Assembly (NCBI RefSeq): GCF_001808955.1
Contig: NZ_KV795252.1
Location: forward strand, 18,369-69,726
From: Rothia sp. HMSC078H08
GTDB lineage: Bacteria; Actinomycetota; Actinomycetes; Actinomycetales; Micrococcaceae
Length of the DNA: 51,358 nt
Reading direction: 5' to 3'
Positions 1 to 7,934 of this stretch are shown here, piece by piece (the first letter of the stretch is position 1; each line of letters opens with the position of its first letter). Position numbers and translations under genes: made by a program. The notes under the pieces are model-generated. The model was not told the origin of the DNA and did no database searches. It was given only the letters and a program-made list of their open reading frames with translations.

Positions 1-34
1 CCAAGATGGCGCTCTACCACTGAGCTATCGGGGC
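1..34 (-). tRNA. tRNA-Thr(GGT), partial at window edge
   Basis: This is the 5' part of a tRNA read on the minus strand: acceptor arm, D arm and the first half of the anticodon stem. All 34 bases match the complete tRNA-Thr at 148-219, so it is a second copy of the same gene. It is cut by the window edge. It lies directly after tRNA-Met with a 1-base gap and is part of the same array. Confidence 0.85.
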
Positions 35-35
35 G

Positions 36-109
36 TAGCGGTGGACGGGCTCGATCCGTCGACCTCACGATTATGAGTCGTGCGCTCTAACCAGCTGAGC
101 TACACCGCC
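36..109 (-). tRNA. tRNA-Met(CAT)
   Basis: The minus strand folds as a 74-nt cloverleaf. The acceptor stem is GGCGGTG with CACCGCT, the D arm carries GCTC/GAGC, the anticodon loop is CTCATAA with anticodon CAT, and the T-loop is GATCGAGCC-like. CCA is not encoded. The D-loop and acceptor look like an elongator tRNA rather than an initiator because the first base pair is G-T, not the C-A type mismatch. It sits between two identical tRNA-Thr genes. Confidence 0.9.
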
Positions 110-147
110 ACATCATTAATACGTGCTCTCGCATGAATTAATGAGAG

Positions 148-219
148 AGCCCCGACCGGGAATCGATCCCGGGACCTCCATCTTACCAAGATGGCGCTCT
201 ACCACTGAGCTATCGGGGC
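148..219 (-). tRNA. tRNA-Thr(GGT)
   Basis: A complete 72-nt minus-strand cloverleaf. The acceptor stem is GCCCCGA/TCGGGGC, the anticodon stem is CCATC/GATGG with loop TTGGTAA (anticodon GGT), and the T-stem is CCGGG/CCCGG. CCA is not encoded. It is the first gene of the array Thr-Met-Thr and lies about ten bases downstream of the promoter at 230-258. Confidence 0.93.
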
Positions 220-229
220 AACAGGTAAA

Positions 230-258
230 ACTATACAGGTCTTCACGAATGCTCGCAA
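230..258 (-). promoter_or_regulatory. Promoter of the tRNA-Thr/Met/Thr array
   Basis: On the minus strand a -35 element TTGCGA (253-258) is followed by a 17-base spacer and a -10 element TATAGT (230-235), ending 10 bases before the tRNA-Thr 5' end. Hexamers and spacing fit a vegetative sigma factor. Confidence 0.7.
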
Positions 259-382
259 GCGGAGAAGCTATGGCATACGCCACATTTATGCTTATCCGCT
301 CTCCACACTGCCGCATGAGAGCCCAGCATTGACCAGGTATCACCACAACAGCTGATGCAAACACATCAACACACAAATACAT

Positions 383-423
383 AAAGACCGGCAGGAGAGC
401 TCATCACTCCCCTGCCGGTCTTT
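383..423. terminator. Bidirectional terminator after deaD
   Basis: An inverted repeat AAAGACCGGCAGG / CCTGCCGGTCTTT surrounds a loop of about 15 bases. It has A and T runs on both sides, so it can stop transcription leaving deaD on the minus strand and from the other direction. Confidence 0.8.
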
Positions 424-504
424 GAATCATATGCGGATGACAAGGCTGCTAGCCGATAGCCTCAGCAAGCCCCTCGTACCGCAAATCCAGGCTTAGCCGA
501 AATT

Positions 505-2703
505 TTAGTAGCGCTTGCCGCGGCCGCCAAAGTCACGGCCGCCCTCACGGTTACCGCGGTAGCCTCCATCGCGACGGTTATCACGGCCGCCGAAGTCGCG
601 GCCGCCATCACGGTTGCCACGGTAGCCACCATCGCGGCGGTTATCACGGCCGCCGAAGTCGCGACCACCGAAGTCGCGGTCATTGCGCTTGCCACCGAAG
701 TCACGACGCTTGAAGTCGCGGTCGCCACCGAAGTCGCGGCCACCGTCACGGTTACCGCGGTAGCCGCCCTCGCGACGGTTATCGCGACCGCCAAAATCGC
801 GGCCACCCTCACGGTTGCCACGGTAGCCGCCCTCACGACGGCCGCCACCGAAGCCGCGGCCACCGCCGCCACCCTTGGGACCGTTGTCCTTGCGGATGTT
901 GATGAACTCGCCAGCAATCTTGGTGTCACGCAGACGGTCGAAGAAGTCGCGGGGCAGGTCCTCGGGCAGGCCAACAATGGTGAAGTGCTGGCGAATGTCG
1001 ATGGAGCCAATCTGGGAGCCCTTAATGCCACCCTCGTTAGCCAATGCACCCACAATAGCGCCTGCGGTCACGCGGGAGGAACGGCCAACGTTCAGCTTGT
1101 AGTTGACCATACCCTCATCGTTGTGCGCGCGCTTTGCCTTGCGGCCGCCGCGATCCGAATCTTCGTCAGAGAAGGGGCGGGACTTGTGGGCGATATCTTC
1201 GCTCTCATCGAGGAAGAAGGGGCGACCCTGCTGGGCGATAACAGCCAGTGCGGCCGCAATGTCCTCAGCGGTGGTGTCGTGCTCGTTCTCGTAGTCCTCG
1301 ATAATCTGGCGGAAGAAGCTCAGGTCCTCAGACTCGATGGTCTCGGTAATCTGCTGTGCGAAGCGCTGCTTACGGGTCTCGTTCACTGCCTCTGCGGTGG
1401 GCATGTGCATCGGCTCGACCTTCTGGCGGGTTGCCTTCTCGATCTGACGCAGCATGTACTTCTCACGCGGGGTGACGAAGAGGATTGCGGCACCTTCGCG
1501 ACCTGCACGACCGGTACGACCGATGCGGTGCACGTAGGACTCGGTGTCGTGGGGGATGTCGTAGTTGACGACCAGGGAGATGCGCTCAACGTCCAGGCCG
1601 CGTGCCGCCACGTCGGTTGCCACGAGGATGTCGATGCGGCCGTCACGCAGGGCGTCAACGGTGCGCTCACGCAGCTGCTGGGGGATGTCACCGTTAATCG
1701 CTGCCGCCGCGAAACCGCGTGCCTTCAACTTGTCGGCAACTTCCTCGGTTTCCTTCTTGGTGCGCACGAAGACAATGATGCCGTCGTAGTTTTCAACCTC
1801 GAGCACGCGGGTCATTGCGTCCAGCTTGTGGGAGTGCATGACCTGCATGTAGCGCTGGGAGATGTTTGAGCTGGTGGTGGTCTTAGCCTTGACGCGAACC
1901 TCGCGGGGGTCGTTCAGGTACTGCTGAGCAATCTTGCGGATCGAGTTGGGCATGGTTGCGGAGAAGAGGGCAACCTGCTTGCTGTCGGGGGTGCCTTCGA
2001 GGATCTTTTCCACGTCTTCGGCGAAGCCCATGCGCAGCATTTCGTCTGCTTCATCGAGTACCAGGTACTGCAGGTTGGACAGGTCCAGGGACCCCTTTTC
2101 CAGGTGGTCAATCACGCGGCCGGGGGTACCGACGACGACCTGCGCACCGCGGCGCAGACCAGCCAGCTGCGGGCCGTAGGGGGAGCCACCGTAGATGGGC
2201 AGGACGGTGAAGTCCTCCATGTGGGTTGCGTAGGAGGAGAAGGCTTCTGCAACCTGCAGAGCCAGCTCGCGGGTGGGTGCCAGGACCAGAACCTGGGTGT
2301 CGCGGGAGACGCCGTTGATGTCGGCGAGTTCAGCCATGCGGGACAGTGCCGGCAGCGCGAATGCTGCGGTCTTACCGGTACCGGTCTGTGCCAGACCAAC
2401 CACGTCGTGGCCCTCAAGCAACAGGGGGATGGTCTGTTCCTGAATGGGGGACGGCTTCTCGTAGCCTACCTCTTCCAGGGCTGCCAGGACGCGTGCGTCC
2501 AGGCCCAGGTCGGTGAAGCGTACGCCTTCTTCTTCAGCCTTGTCGGCGGTTTCTTCGGCGGGTGCTTCTGCAGTAGCTTCTGCGATGGTTTCTTCTGCTT
2601 CTACAGCAGGGCTCTCAACGGTGTTCTCGGTGATGTTCTCAGTGGTCACAACGGTCTCTGCCTCGGCGTTCAGTTCGGCCGGGGTAGCAGTATTCTCAGT
2701 CAA
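505..2703 (-). CDS. deaD: DEAD-box ATP-dependent RNA helicase, DeaD/CsdA type
   Basis: A 732-residue RNA helicase that unwinds structured RNA, as in cold-shock and ribosome assembly. After an acidic A/E/T-rich N-terminus of about 60 residues, the two RecA domains carry AQTGTGKT (about residue 105), PTRELA, the DEAD box in VLDEADEML, SAT, and HRIGRTGRAG. A DbpA-like RNA-binding domain follows (from about residue 560), then about 110 residues of GGYRGNR/GGRDFGGRDNRR repeats. I chose the TTG start at 2703 because GAGGA stands six bases upstream; in-frame codons continue upstream to 2787 without a ribosome-binding site. A long untranslated leader precedes it, which is usual for deaD genes. Family assignment is firm. 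Confidence 0.95.
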   Translation of the reverse strand: MTENTATPAELNAEAETVVTTENITENTVESPAVEAEETIAEATAEAPAEETADKAEEEGVRFTDLGLDARVLAALEEVGYEKPSPIQEQTIPLLLEGHDVVGLAQTGTGKTAAFALPALSRMAELADINGVSRDTQVLVLAPTRELALQVAEAFSSYATHMEDFTVLPIYGGSPYGPQLAGLRRGAQVVVGTPGRVIDHLEKGSLDLSNLQYLVLDEADEMLRMGFAEDVEKILEGTPDSKQVALFSATMPNSIRKIAQQYLNDPREVRVKAKTTTSSNISQRYMQVMHSHKLDAMTRVLEVENYDGIIVFVRTKKETEEVADKLKARGFAAAAINGDIPQQLRERTVDALRDGRIDILVATDVAARGLDVERISLVVNYDIPHDTESYVHRIGRTGRAGREGAAILFVTPREKYMLRQIEKATRQKVEPMHMPTAEAVNETRKQRFAQQITETIESEDLSFFRQIIEDYENEHDTTAEDIAAALAVIAQQGRPFFLDESEDIAHKSRPFSDEDSDRGGRKAKRAHNDEGMVNYKLNVGRSSRVTAGAIVGALANEGGIKGSQIGSIDIRQHFTIVGLPEDLPRDFFDRLRDTKIAGEFINIRKDNGPKGGGGGRGFGGGRREGGYRGNREGGRDFGGRDNRREGGYRGNRDGGRDFGGDRDFKRRDFGGKRNDRDFGGRDFGGRDNRRDGGYRGNRDGGRDFGGRDNRRDGGYRGNREGGRDFGGRGKRY
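508..870 (-). repeat. In-frame RGG/GGYRGNR coding repeats of deaD
   Basis: The 3' end of deaD is built from about four imperfect units encoding GGYRGNR[D/E]GGRDFGG followed by RDNRR[D/E], interrupted by a K/R-rich variant (RDFKRRDFGGKRNDRDFGG). The repeats are nearly identical at the DNA level, so this stretch can change unit number by slippage or recombination without breaking the frame. RGG tails bind RNA. Confidence 0.8.
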
Positions 2704-3292
2704 TTTTTCCTCTATACGGTAGGGGTGGATAGCGCACGCTTTTCGGCGCTTACCGGGTGTCCCCTTCACGGCCCAGCCACACATCATCCCCTGGGGAGTA
2801 GAGTCCAGGGGTCCTCCGTTACCGGCACATTCTGCAGAGGTGTTCTGCGGATGCTATGGGTAGCGGCTCTTTGCTGGGGGTGGTCTTGAATTTCTCGGCA
2901 CATTATCCGCACGCTTGTTCGTACTCTACGCTCAACGCACAGTAGTTCCTGTGAATCAGGGTGTACAGGGTGGGTAATGCTCACATGCAATGTCACGTAT
3001 TCCTGGTGGTTCGCCTTCCCGCTCTACGGCGGTGGTGTGTCTGTTACAGCAGACGCAGCAAAGACGCTGGACCAGAGATCGTTAAGAGAAGCCCTCGTGT
3101 ACGGTGTAAACCGCAAATTTATGGGGCGTATCAATCGGTGATGGTGAGTACGGCGCACCTACAATTCCAGCACCACCTTGGGTGCCGGGTGCGCACAAGA
3201 CCTTCATCGGGGGTTCCCGTATTCTACCTAGTCTACCTTAGCGGCGTCCATTTAACCCCAAAAGGTGCTTAAAACCTCATCTCTTAACGGCG
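2704..3292 (-). promoter_or_regulatory. Long leader of deaD with candidate -10 elements
   Basis: About 590 bases without a convincing gene separate deaD from the next terminator. On the minus strand two -10 like hexamers, TAGAAT (3221-3226) and TAGACT (3230-3235), lie about 520 bases upstream of the TTG start. Other possible -10 elements (TAGAGT, GATAAT) are closer to the gene. This suggests a long 5' untranslated region, a known feature of cold-shock helicase genes. A 41-codon open frame (3082-3207, minus) begins 13 bases after TAGAAT. No riboswitch class was recognised. Confidence 0.4.
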
Positions 3293-3328
3293 AGCGCCCA
3301 CCCTCACAGCCGGAGGGCGGGCGCTTTT
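3293..3328. terminator. Intrinsic terminator between deaD leader and DUF2079 gene
   Basis: A stem of 13 bp, AGCGCCCACCCTC with GAGGGCGGGCGCT (one mismatch), is followed by TTTT on the plus strand. It lies 33 bases past the stop of the minus-strand DUF2079 gene. The T-run is better on the plus side, so the direction is uncertain. Confidence 0.55.
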
Positions 3329-3360
3329 CAGGCACGCATCATGCCTATGCAGTCCTGGGA

Positions 3361-5223
3361 TTAATCCACGCGACGCACAATATCAATCGTGCCGACAGTC
3401 GCATACTTAGCGTAGGAGCTGCCGTAGCGGTCAGCCGCATACTGTGCGGCGTTGGTCGGCGGGTTGCCGCCCCAGGAGTTGCTCATGCGGTCGATGACCA
3501 CGTAGTCGGGCGCTGGCTTACCGGTGTGTCCAATCCAGTAGACGGTACGACCGGGAATCAGCTGGGTCAGAATCGACAGGTCAGATGCGACCGATACCCC
3601 TTCAGGTACCTTCTGGACGGCGTCCCGCTTCATCTGGTCAGTCGTAGTCAGCGCGGAGGCGGTGAACTGCGCATTACCCAGGGACGCGAGGGGCTGCTGG
3701 GATCCGGGCACGAAAATCGGGGACGCGGCTAGGAAGAGCGCCACGGCAGGCAGAACCCACACGGGCATGCGGCGCGCCGTGGCGGTCAGGCGGCCGGGCT
3801 CGGTATTGGTCTGAGGTTCCTGCGCGGAGGCGCTATCGGCTGCGCGCGCGCCCAAACGCGCCGGAATCGCAGCGGGAACCACTCCGTAGCGTATCCGCAT
3901 GACAGCGTCGAGCAGGGCGAAGAAGACGACGGGCATGAGCACGAGCGAGTAGTGCCAGGTGCTTGCCCAGTAGGATTCCATGGTGGAGAGTAGACGCCAG
4001 GCAAGGGTCGGCAGGGCAATTGCCGCGAGCGGAGAAATCACCCAGAGGACTGCTCCGGTAATGAGCAGCAGGCCGAGGGTTGCCAGCTTGGTGTTGTTGC
4101 TGAGCATCTGCAGTGCCGAGCCGAAGGGGTCGCCCAGAGCCGCAGATAAGTTCACCTTGTCGGCATAGTCGAAGTTTCCGCCGCTATTGAAGTAGGGCAG
4201 AATCACGTAGATGGCGACGGCGGACCAGAATACGCCCCAAATCATGACCATGGTGGATTCGGCGACGGCGGGGGTGCGCGCCCAGGAGGAGTAGAGCTGA
4301 TGCACGCGGATTCGCATGGGGGCGGGGGTGCCCGCGGAGAGGCGCGGCATCAGAATGTCTACGGCGGTGCTCAGCCAGCCGGTGCGAATAAAGATAATGA
4401 GGCCGATGGCTGCGACGGTGATACCCATATCTTCTTTGACGAAGGCAATGGGCAGGGACCACCAGCAAGCGTAGGCGAGGTAGCGGGCACGTTCGGTGCC
4501 ACTCACTCGCGAGGCGAGCACCAGGTAACCGAGGCTCATGGCAAGCAGCGGCACGGCGAAGGCTACTTCGTGGAATTGGGCGGCGATAGCCTGCTGAACT
4601 CCGAAGCTGAGGGCGAATCCGGCGCCGAGCAGCAGACCGGTGATGGTCGGGATGACACTCTGAAGTTTTGCGGACTGAGCAGTCTGCGCAGGTTCGTTCT
4701 TCTGCGCGTCCTCAGTTTTCTGTGCGTCCTCAGTCTTCTGGGCGAGCGCGAAGGCACGCTGAGTGAAGCGCACAATGGCAAAGCTTGCGAAGGCGACCAG
4801 GGCGTTCTGCACGACCAGTAGCGTGGTCGGCGAGGGGAACAGCGCGTAGACGGGTCCCAGGAGCACCAGAATCGGGTGGAAGTGGTCACCCCAGAGGTTA
4901 AAGTCGGGCCCCTTAATGGGCACGATGGGCACGGAGAAGTGCGAGTACGCCTGCGCCATCTGGGTGAAAATCGCCAGGTCCCAGGAGGGGGTAATCCAGT
5001 GCTTCATCTGTTGCAGCGAGTAGTAGGTGTACAACGCCATGACGGCGGCGGCAAGCAGCAGGCCGGGTAGTAGTTCGAGGGGGCGGATGCTTTTGACGCG
5101 CTCGGTGAGGGACTGACGCGGCTGTTTTTTGGCGCGCTGAGTACGGTCCGCGCTGGTGGCGGTGCTGTTCTTCTGTTCAGGTGCGTCAGTATTCGAGGAT
5201 GCTTCGTGTGCTTCCGCTGCCAT
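3361..5223 (-). CDS. DUF2079 family polytopic membrane protein
   Basis: A 620-residue predicted integral membrane protein. A polar N-terminus of about 60 residues with a basic patch (RAKKQPRQ) is followed by multiple hydrophobic segments, typical of the DUF2079 family. A conserved-looking segment LAIFTQMAQAYSHF follows the first transmembrane helix. The last 80 residues form a soluble part with DYVVIDRMSNSW. Family function is unknown; some members resemble GT-C type membrane glycosyltransferases, which is only a suggestion. A loop near residue 175 contains an AQKTED duplication (18-bp in-frame DNA repeat near 4690-4745). The start at 5223 has AGAAGGA just upstream; a longer frame to 5268 lacks such a site. 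It is transcribed alone. Confidence 0.75.
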   Translation of the reverse strand: MAAEAHEASSNTDAPEQKNSTATSADRTQRAKKQPRQSLTERVKSIRPLELLPGLLLAAAVMALYTYYSLQQMKHWITPSWDLAIFTQMAQAYSHFSVPIVPIKGPDFNLWGDHFHPILVLLGPVYALFPSPTTLLVVQNALVAFASFAIVRFTQRAFALAQKTEDAQKTEDAQKNEPAQTAQSAKLQSVIPTITGLLLGAGFALSFGVQQAIAAQFHEVAFAVPLLAMSLGYLVLASRVSGTERARYLAYACWWSLPIAFVKEDMGITVAAIGLIIFIRTGWLSTAVDILMPRLSAGTPAPMRIRVHQLYSSWARTPAVAESTMVMIWGVFWSAVAIYVILPYFNSGGNFDYADKVNLSAALGDPFGSALQMLSNNTKLATLGLLLITGAVLWVISPLAAIALPTLAWRLLSTMESYWASTWHYSLVLMPVVFFALLDAVMRIRYGVVPAAIPARLGARAADSASAQEPQTNTEPGRLTATARRMPVWVLPAVALFLAASPIFVPGSQQPLASLGNAQFTASALTTTDQMKRDAVQKVPEGVSVASDLSILTQLIPGRTVYWIGHTGKPAPDYVVIDRMSNSWGGNPPTNAAQYAADRYGSSYAKYATVGTIDIVRRVD

Positions 5224-5435
5224 AGGCGTCCTTCTCTCGGGGTGTGTGTCCGGGCTACAGGCGCCCACAGAACGGGTGGAACGCGTCGCCTTTGTCGTTG
5301 CCGGTGGCGGAGTTTGCGTTCGTTCTCACTCTACCCTTTAGGGTATCGCATTAGCGCTGTGCCTGCCCTTCCTGCGCTTTTTGTATCTTGTCCCTCAAAT
5401 ATCTGCCCCGGATGCTAGGGCCCGGTTTGGGCGCA

Positions 5436-5441
5436 TAGACT
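5436..5441 (+). promoter_or_regulatory. -10 element TAGACT for leaderless glycosylase mRNA
   Basis: TAGACT ends 6 bases before the GTG at 5448. A transcript would therefore begin at the start codon itself, and no Shine-Dalgarno sequence is present. Confidence 0.6.
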
Positions 5442-5447
5442 GGTGTG

Positions 5448-6725
5448 GTGAGTACGTTTCCTTCCTCAACCCCCGGCGGTGTCACCCCTAACTGTGCGGC
5501 CCTTGACAGCCACCCGGTAGCGGGTGCTCGGCGCATCCGGCATCCTTTGGCGGCAGCTGGTGTGCCCTATGCGCCAGCGCTTGCGGATGTTCTTCAGGAG
5601 CCTACCGTTCTTCACCAGCCGCGCGTTCAGGTTCGTACTCTCTCCTCCGCCGCTTCGCCCCTTCCGGGTGTCCTGGCTCCTGAGGTGTGCGAGGTTGTGA
5701 TTGAGCCGCATGTTCCGGTGCAGTTGGCGCAGACGTTGGGGTCGCTACGTCGCGGCGCTCAGGATTTTTCGTATCGTGCGCTGAGCCGCGCGGATGGTGC
5801 TGAGAGAATCTGGTTGACGGCTCGCACGCCGTTTCACGAGTTCCCAGCGGTGCTGTACGTTGAACGAGTTGCGGAGACAGCCACGCTTCCCGAGACTCTC
5901 CCCTCCCTGCATCGCCTGCTGATGCGCCCGGTGCGTATTCGTATCTGGGTTTCTTATAGTGCCGCTGATCAGCAGATGCAGGCGCGAGCCGACCTTCAGG
6001 CGCTAGCGCAGGAAATGACGTACTGGCTGGGGTTGCACGACCCCGCCGAACAGTTCGGTGCTCTGTCTTCTTTTGAGTCTCTTCCGCCGCGTGTTCAGCA
6101 GGCGTGGCGGCAGAATCCGGGGCTCCGCCTCAGCGCTTCGGGGCAGCTGGACCGGCAGATGCTCAACGCCATTGTGGAGCAGCGCATCACCCAGACCGAA
6201 GCGTTCAGGACCTTAGGCTGGGTTCTGCGAAAGTACGGCTCCCCCGCCCCTTCGACCGGGTTGGGGAATCAGCCGGAGGGGATGCGCGTCTATCCAAGCG
6301 CCCGGACCCTGGCGACGATTCCTACCTGGGATTGGCATCGGGCTGGCGTTGATAAAAGCCGCTACGATGCCGTGTACGCTTACGCTCGTTCCGCAGAGTC
6401 TCTAAAAAACATTGCGGCAGAAGGCGACGTCGCACTTCTGGCGCGGAGCCTGCACGCTGTGCGCGGCGTGGGCCCGTGGAGTATTTCCGAGGCCCTGCAG
6501 CGTGTGTGCGGGCACCCGGATGCCATCAGCGTGGGCGACTACCATCTGGCGCACGCGGTCGGTGAGCTGTTCATAGGTCAGCGCACCGATGATGCGGGAA
6601 TGCTCTCCCTGCTGGCGCCCTTTAGCCCGCATCGGCAGCGTCTGGTGCGGCTCATGCATGCTTCGGGCTTTTCGAAGCAGCGCTACGGGGCGCGCATGAC
6701 CATTGAGGATCACCGCGACCGCTAA
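5448..6725 (+). CDS. DNA-3-methyladenine glycosylase-like protein (AlkA/HhH-GPD)
   Basis: A 425-residue protein whose C-terminal half matches the HhH-GPD base-excision glycosylase fold: the hairpin LHAVRGVGPWSISEAL is followed by the Gly/Pro loop and the catalytic aspartate in SVGDYH. Such enzymes cut alkylated bases from DNA. The N-terminal 250 residues are less typical, and the protein is longer than E. coli AlkA, so substrate range is open. Two GTG codons are possible (5445, 5448). I chose 5448 because the TAGACT -10 ends 6 bases before it, which gives a leaderless message. It is transcribed alone, converging on thioredoxin. Confidence 0.78.
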   Translation: MSTFPSSTPGGVTPNCAALDSHPVAGARRIRHPLAAAGVPYAPALADVLQEPTVLHQPRVQVRTLSSAASPLPGVLAPEVCEVVIEPHVPVQLAQTLGSLRRGAQDFSYRALSRADGAERIWLTARTPFHEFPAVLYVERVAETATLPETLPSLHRLLMRPVRIRIWVSYSAADQQMQARADLQALAQEMTYWLGLHDPAEQFGALSSFESLPPRVQQAWRQNPGLRLSASGQLDRQMLNAIVEQRITQTEAFRTLGWVLRKYGSPAPSTGLGNQPEGMRVYPSARTLATIPTWDWHRAGVDKSRYDAVYAYARSAESLKNIAAEGDVALLARSLHAVRGVGPWSISEALQRVCGHPDAISVGDYHLAHAVGELFIGQRTDDAGMLSLLAPFSPHRQRLVRLMHASGFSKQRYGARMTIEDHRDR

Positions 6726-6756
6726 CGCTCCTGCACCCTCACGAGGTTAAAAGGGG

Positions 6757-6797
6757 GCGGGGCGCCCCTGCCGGTTGTGCCGGCGGGTGCGCCCCGT
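6757..6797. terminator. Bidirectional terminator between glycosylase and thioredoxin genes
   Basis: A strong GC stem, roughly CGGGGCGCCCCTGCCGG with CCGGCGGGTGCGCCCCG around a TTGTG loop, lies between two convergent genes. On the minus strand it is followed by CCCCCTTTT. Confidence 0.75.
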
Positions 6798-6821
6798 TCA
6801 AGCTCTTTTGTGGTGGTGAGC

Positions 6822-7199
6822 TTACTTCTTCTCTGCAGAGCCCTCTGCTGCTGCGATCTCTGCACGGACCTTGTCCATGTCGAGCTCGCGGATCGAACCG
6901 ATTACGGTCTCCAGCTGGTCTTCGCGCAGTGCGCCAGCCTGCTGGTATACCAGGATACCGTCACGGAAGCCCATGATGGTGGGGATGGAGGTGATGCCTG
7001 CTGCCTGAGCGAGCTGGCCCTGGTCCTCGGTGTCGACCTTGCCGAAAACAATGTCGCTGTGCTTCTCCGAAGCCGCCTCGTAGACGGGGGAGAACTGCTT
7101 GCAGGGACCGCACCAATCTGCCCAGAAGTCCAGGAAGACAATATCGTTGCTCTCGACGGTAGCAGTCAGGTTCTGCTGAGTAATTTCATTAGTAGCCAT
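6822..7199 (-). CDS. trxA: Thioredoxin
   Basis: A 125-residue thioredoxin, a cytoplasmic disulfide reductase. It has the active site WCGPC at residues 29-33 and the cis-proline loop TSIPTIMGF. The length is slightly over the usual 105-110 because of a charged C-terminal tail (RAEIAAAEGSAEKK). A -10 like TAGCTT (7206-7211) ends 6 bases before the ATG, so the message may be leaderless; the only purine-rich site, GAGGG, is too far away. It is monocistronic. Confidence 0.93.
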   Translation of the reverse strand: MATNEITQQNLTATVESNDIVFLDFWADWCGPCKQFSPVYEAASEKHSDIVFGKVDTEDQGQLAQAAGITSIPTIMGFRDGILVYQQAGALREDQLETVIGSIRELDMDKVRAEIAAAEGSAEKK

Positions 7200-7580
7200 G
7201 AGATAAAGCTACACCCTCAAGACCCCAATCGCTAATTGTTCGCTCTGGGATTCAAACATGTGAAAGATATGACAAATTGCGGTCATAGTAAATACTTTTT
7301 GCGGCTGTTTCAGCCGGTTCACGGGCGTGTCGCGAATACTCTGGCGAATGCCCCTGTAGCCGAATGATGGAGGCGCCCGACCCGGCGGGCGAAGCCCCGT
7401 GGTCGTCCCCTACAGCATCCTGAGGAAAGCACCCAATGCGGGCACCCAGAAAATACGGGCGCAACCATGAAAGACCGTTGCTGTGGAAGACCACTGTGGT
7501 GGAAGATTACCGCGGTGGAAAGCCGCTGGGTTGGAAAGCGGCTGCGGAATCCGCTATAAAACTGGTTTTAGATACACAAA
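7200..7580. other. Gene-free spacer with possible structured RNA
   Basis: No gene is supported here. Open frames at 7252-7494 (minus) and 7436-7621 (plus) look random and lack ribosome-binding sites. The central part (about 7300-7430) is GC-rich with several short inverted repeats, and the 3' part holds a 16-bp tandem repeat. I compared it by eye with RNase P RNA, tmRNA, SRP RNA and common riboswitch cores and found no match. Confidence 0.35.
7483..7546 (+). repeat. 16-bp imperfect tandem repeat, four units
   Basis: Units begin at 7483, 7499, 7515 and 7531. Each starts (G/T)TGGAA followed by about ten variable bases. The period is not a multiple of three, so it is unlikely to be coding. Confidence 0.7.
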
Positions 7581-7606
7581 AGCCCGGTTACTTTCGTAAC
7601 CGGGCT
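7581..7606 (-). terminator. Terminator of tRNA-Tyr
   Basis: A perfect 11-bp stem AGCCCGGTTAC / GTAACCGGGCT with a four-base loop (GAAA on the minus strand) is followed by TTTTGTG. It lies 5 bases past the 3' end of tRNA-Tyr. Confidence 0.85.
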
Positions 7607-7611
7607 ATTTG

Positions 7612-7693
7612 TGGCAGGTGAGGGATTCGAACCCCCGTAGGCAGTGCCAGCTGATTTACAGTCAGCCCCCTTTGGCCGCTCGGGTAACCTGCC
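7612..7693 (-). tRNA. tRNA-Tyr(GTA)
   Basis: An 82-nt class II tRNA on the minus strand. The acceptor stem is GGCAGGT/ACCTGCC, the anticodon loop is CTGTAAA with anticodon GTA, the variable arm is long, and the T-loop is GGTTCGAATCC. CCA is not encoded. Confidence 0.95.
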
Positions 7694-7735
7694 GCCTAGC
7701 TAGGTGCTAGTTGCTCGCTCAAGCGAACAGAGACT

Positions 7736-7764
7736 ACTCTACAGCAGTTTTAGGGACTTGTACA
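7736..7764 (-). promoter_or_regulatory. Promoter of tRNA-Tyr
   Basis: On the minus strand TGTACA (7759-7764) and TAGAGT (7736-7741) are separated by 17 bases and lie about 42 bases upstream of the tRNA 5' end. Confidence 0.5.
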
Positions 7765-7934
7765 CTTCACATAGGGTTTTGTGACGAAGGTTATATGTCT
7801 GGTTGTATTTATCGTCTTTTCGTCACACAAGAGCGTCAGCGCACGCTCACCGCGCGCCCATATCTATCGCAGCGCCCACGCTCTCACCTTATGAATAAAG
7901 CCGCGAATAAAGCCACCGCCTACAGCAGTTTTAG
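7739..7934. repeat. 15-bp direct repeat pair CTACAGCAGTTTTAG
   Basis: The same 15 bases occur at 7739-7753, inside the tRNA-Tyr promoter spacer, and at 7920-7934, overlapping the stop codon of the hypothetical gene. The copies are 181 bases apart. No integrase or insertion lies between them. Confidence 0.5.

Noticed and set aside
1..219. Integration site of a mobile element at the tRNA array
   Set aside because: The identical 34 bases are explained by a duplicated tRNA-Thr gene. No integrase or foreign gene lies nearby.
508..870. CRISPR-like repeat array
   Set aside because: The repeats are in frame and encode RGG-type units of deaD. There are no unique spacers and no cas genes.
985..1869. 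294-residue plus-strand open frame
   Set aside because: It is antisense to the helicase core motifs of deaD.
2961..3272. 103-residue plus-strand open frame
   Set aside because: No ribosome-binding site and no family pattern; it runs through the deaD leader.
7200..7480. RNase P RNA, tmRNA, SRP RNA or a riboswitch
   Set aside because: A GAGGAAAG string suggested RNase P RNA, but the other conserved cores are absent. No c-di-AMP, cobalamin, TPP or glycine core was found.
7252..7494. 80-residue minus-strand open frame
   Set aside because: Composition looks random and no start signal is present.
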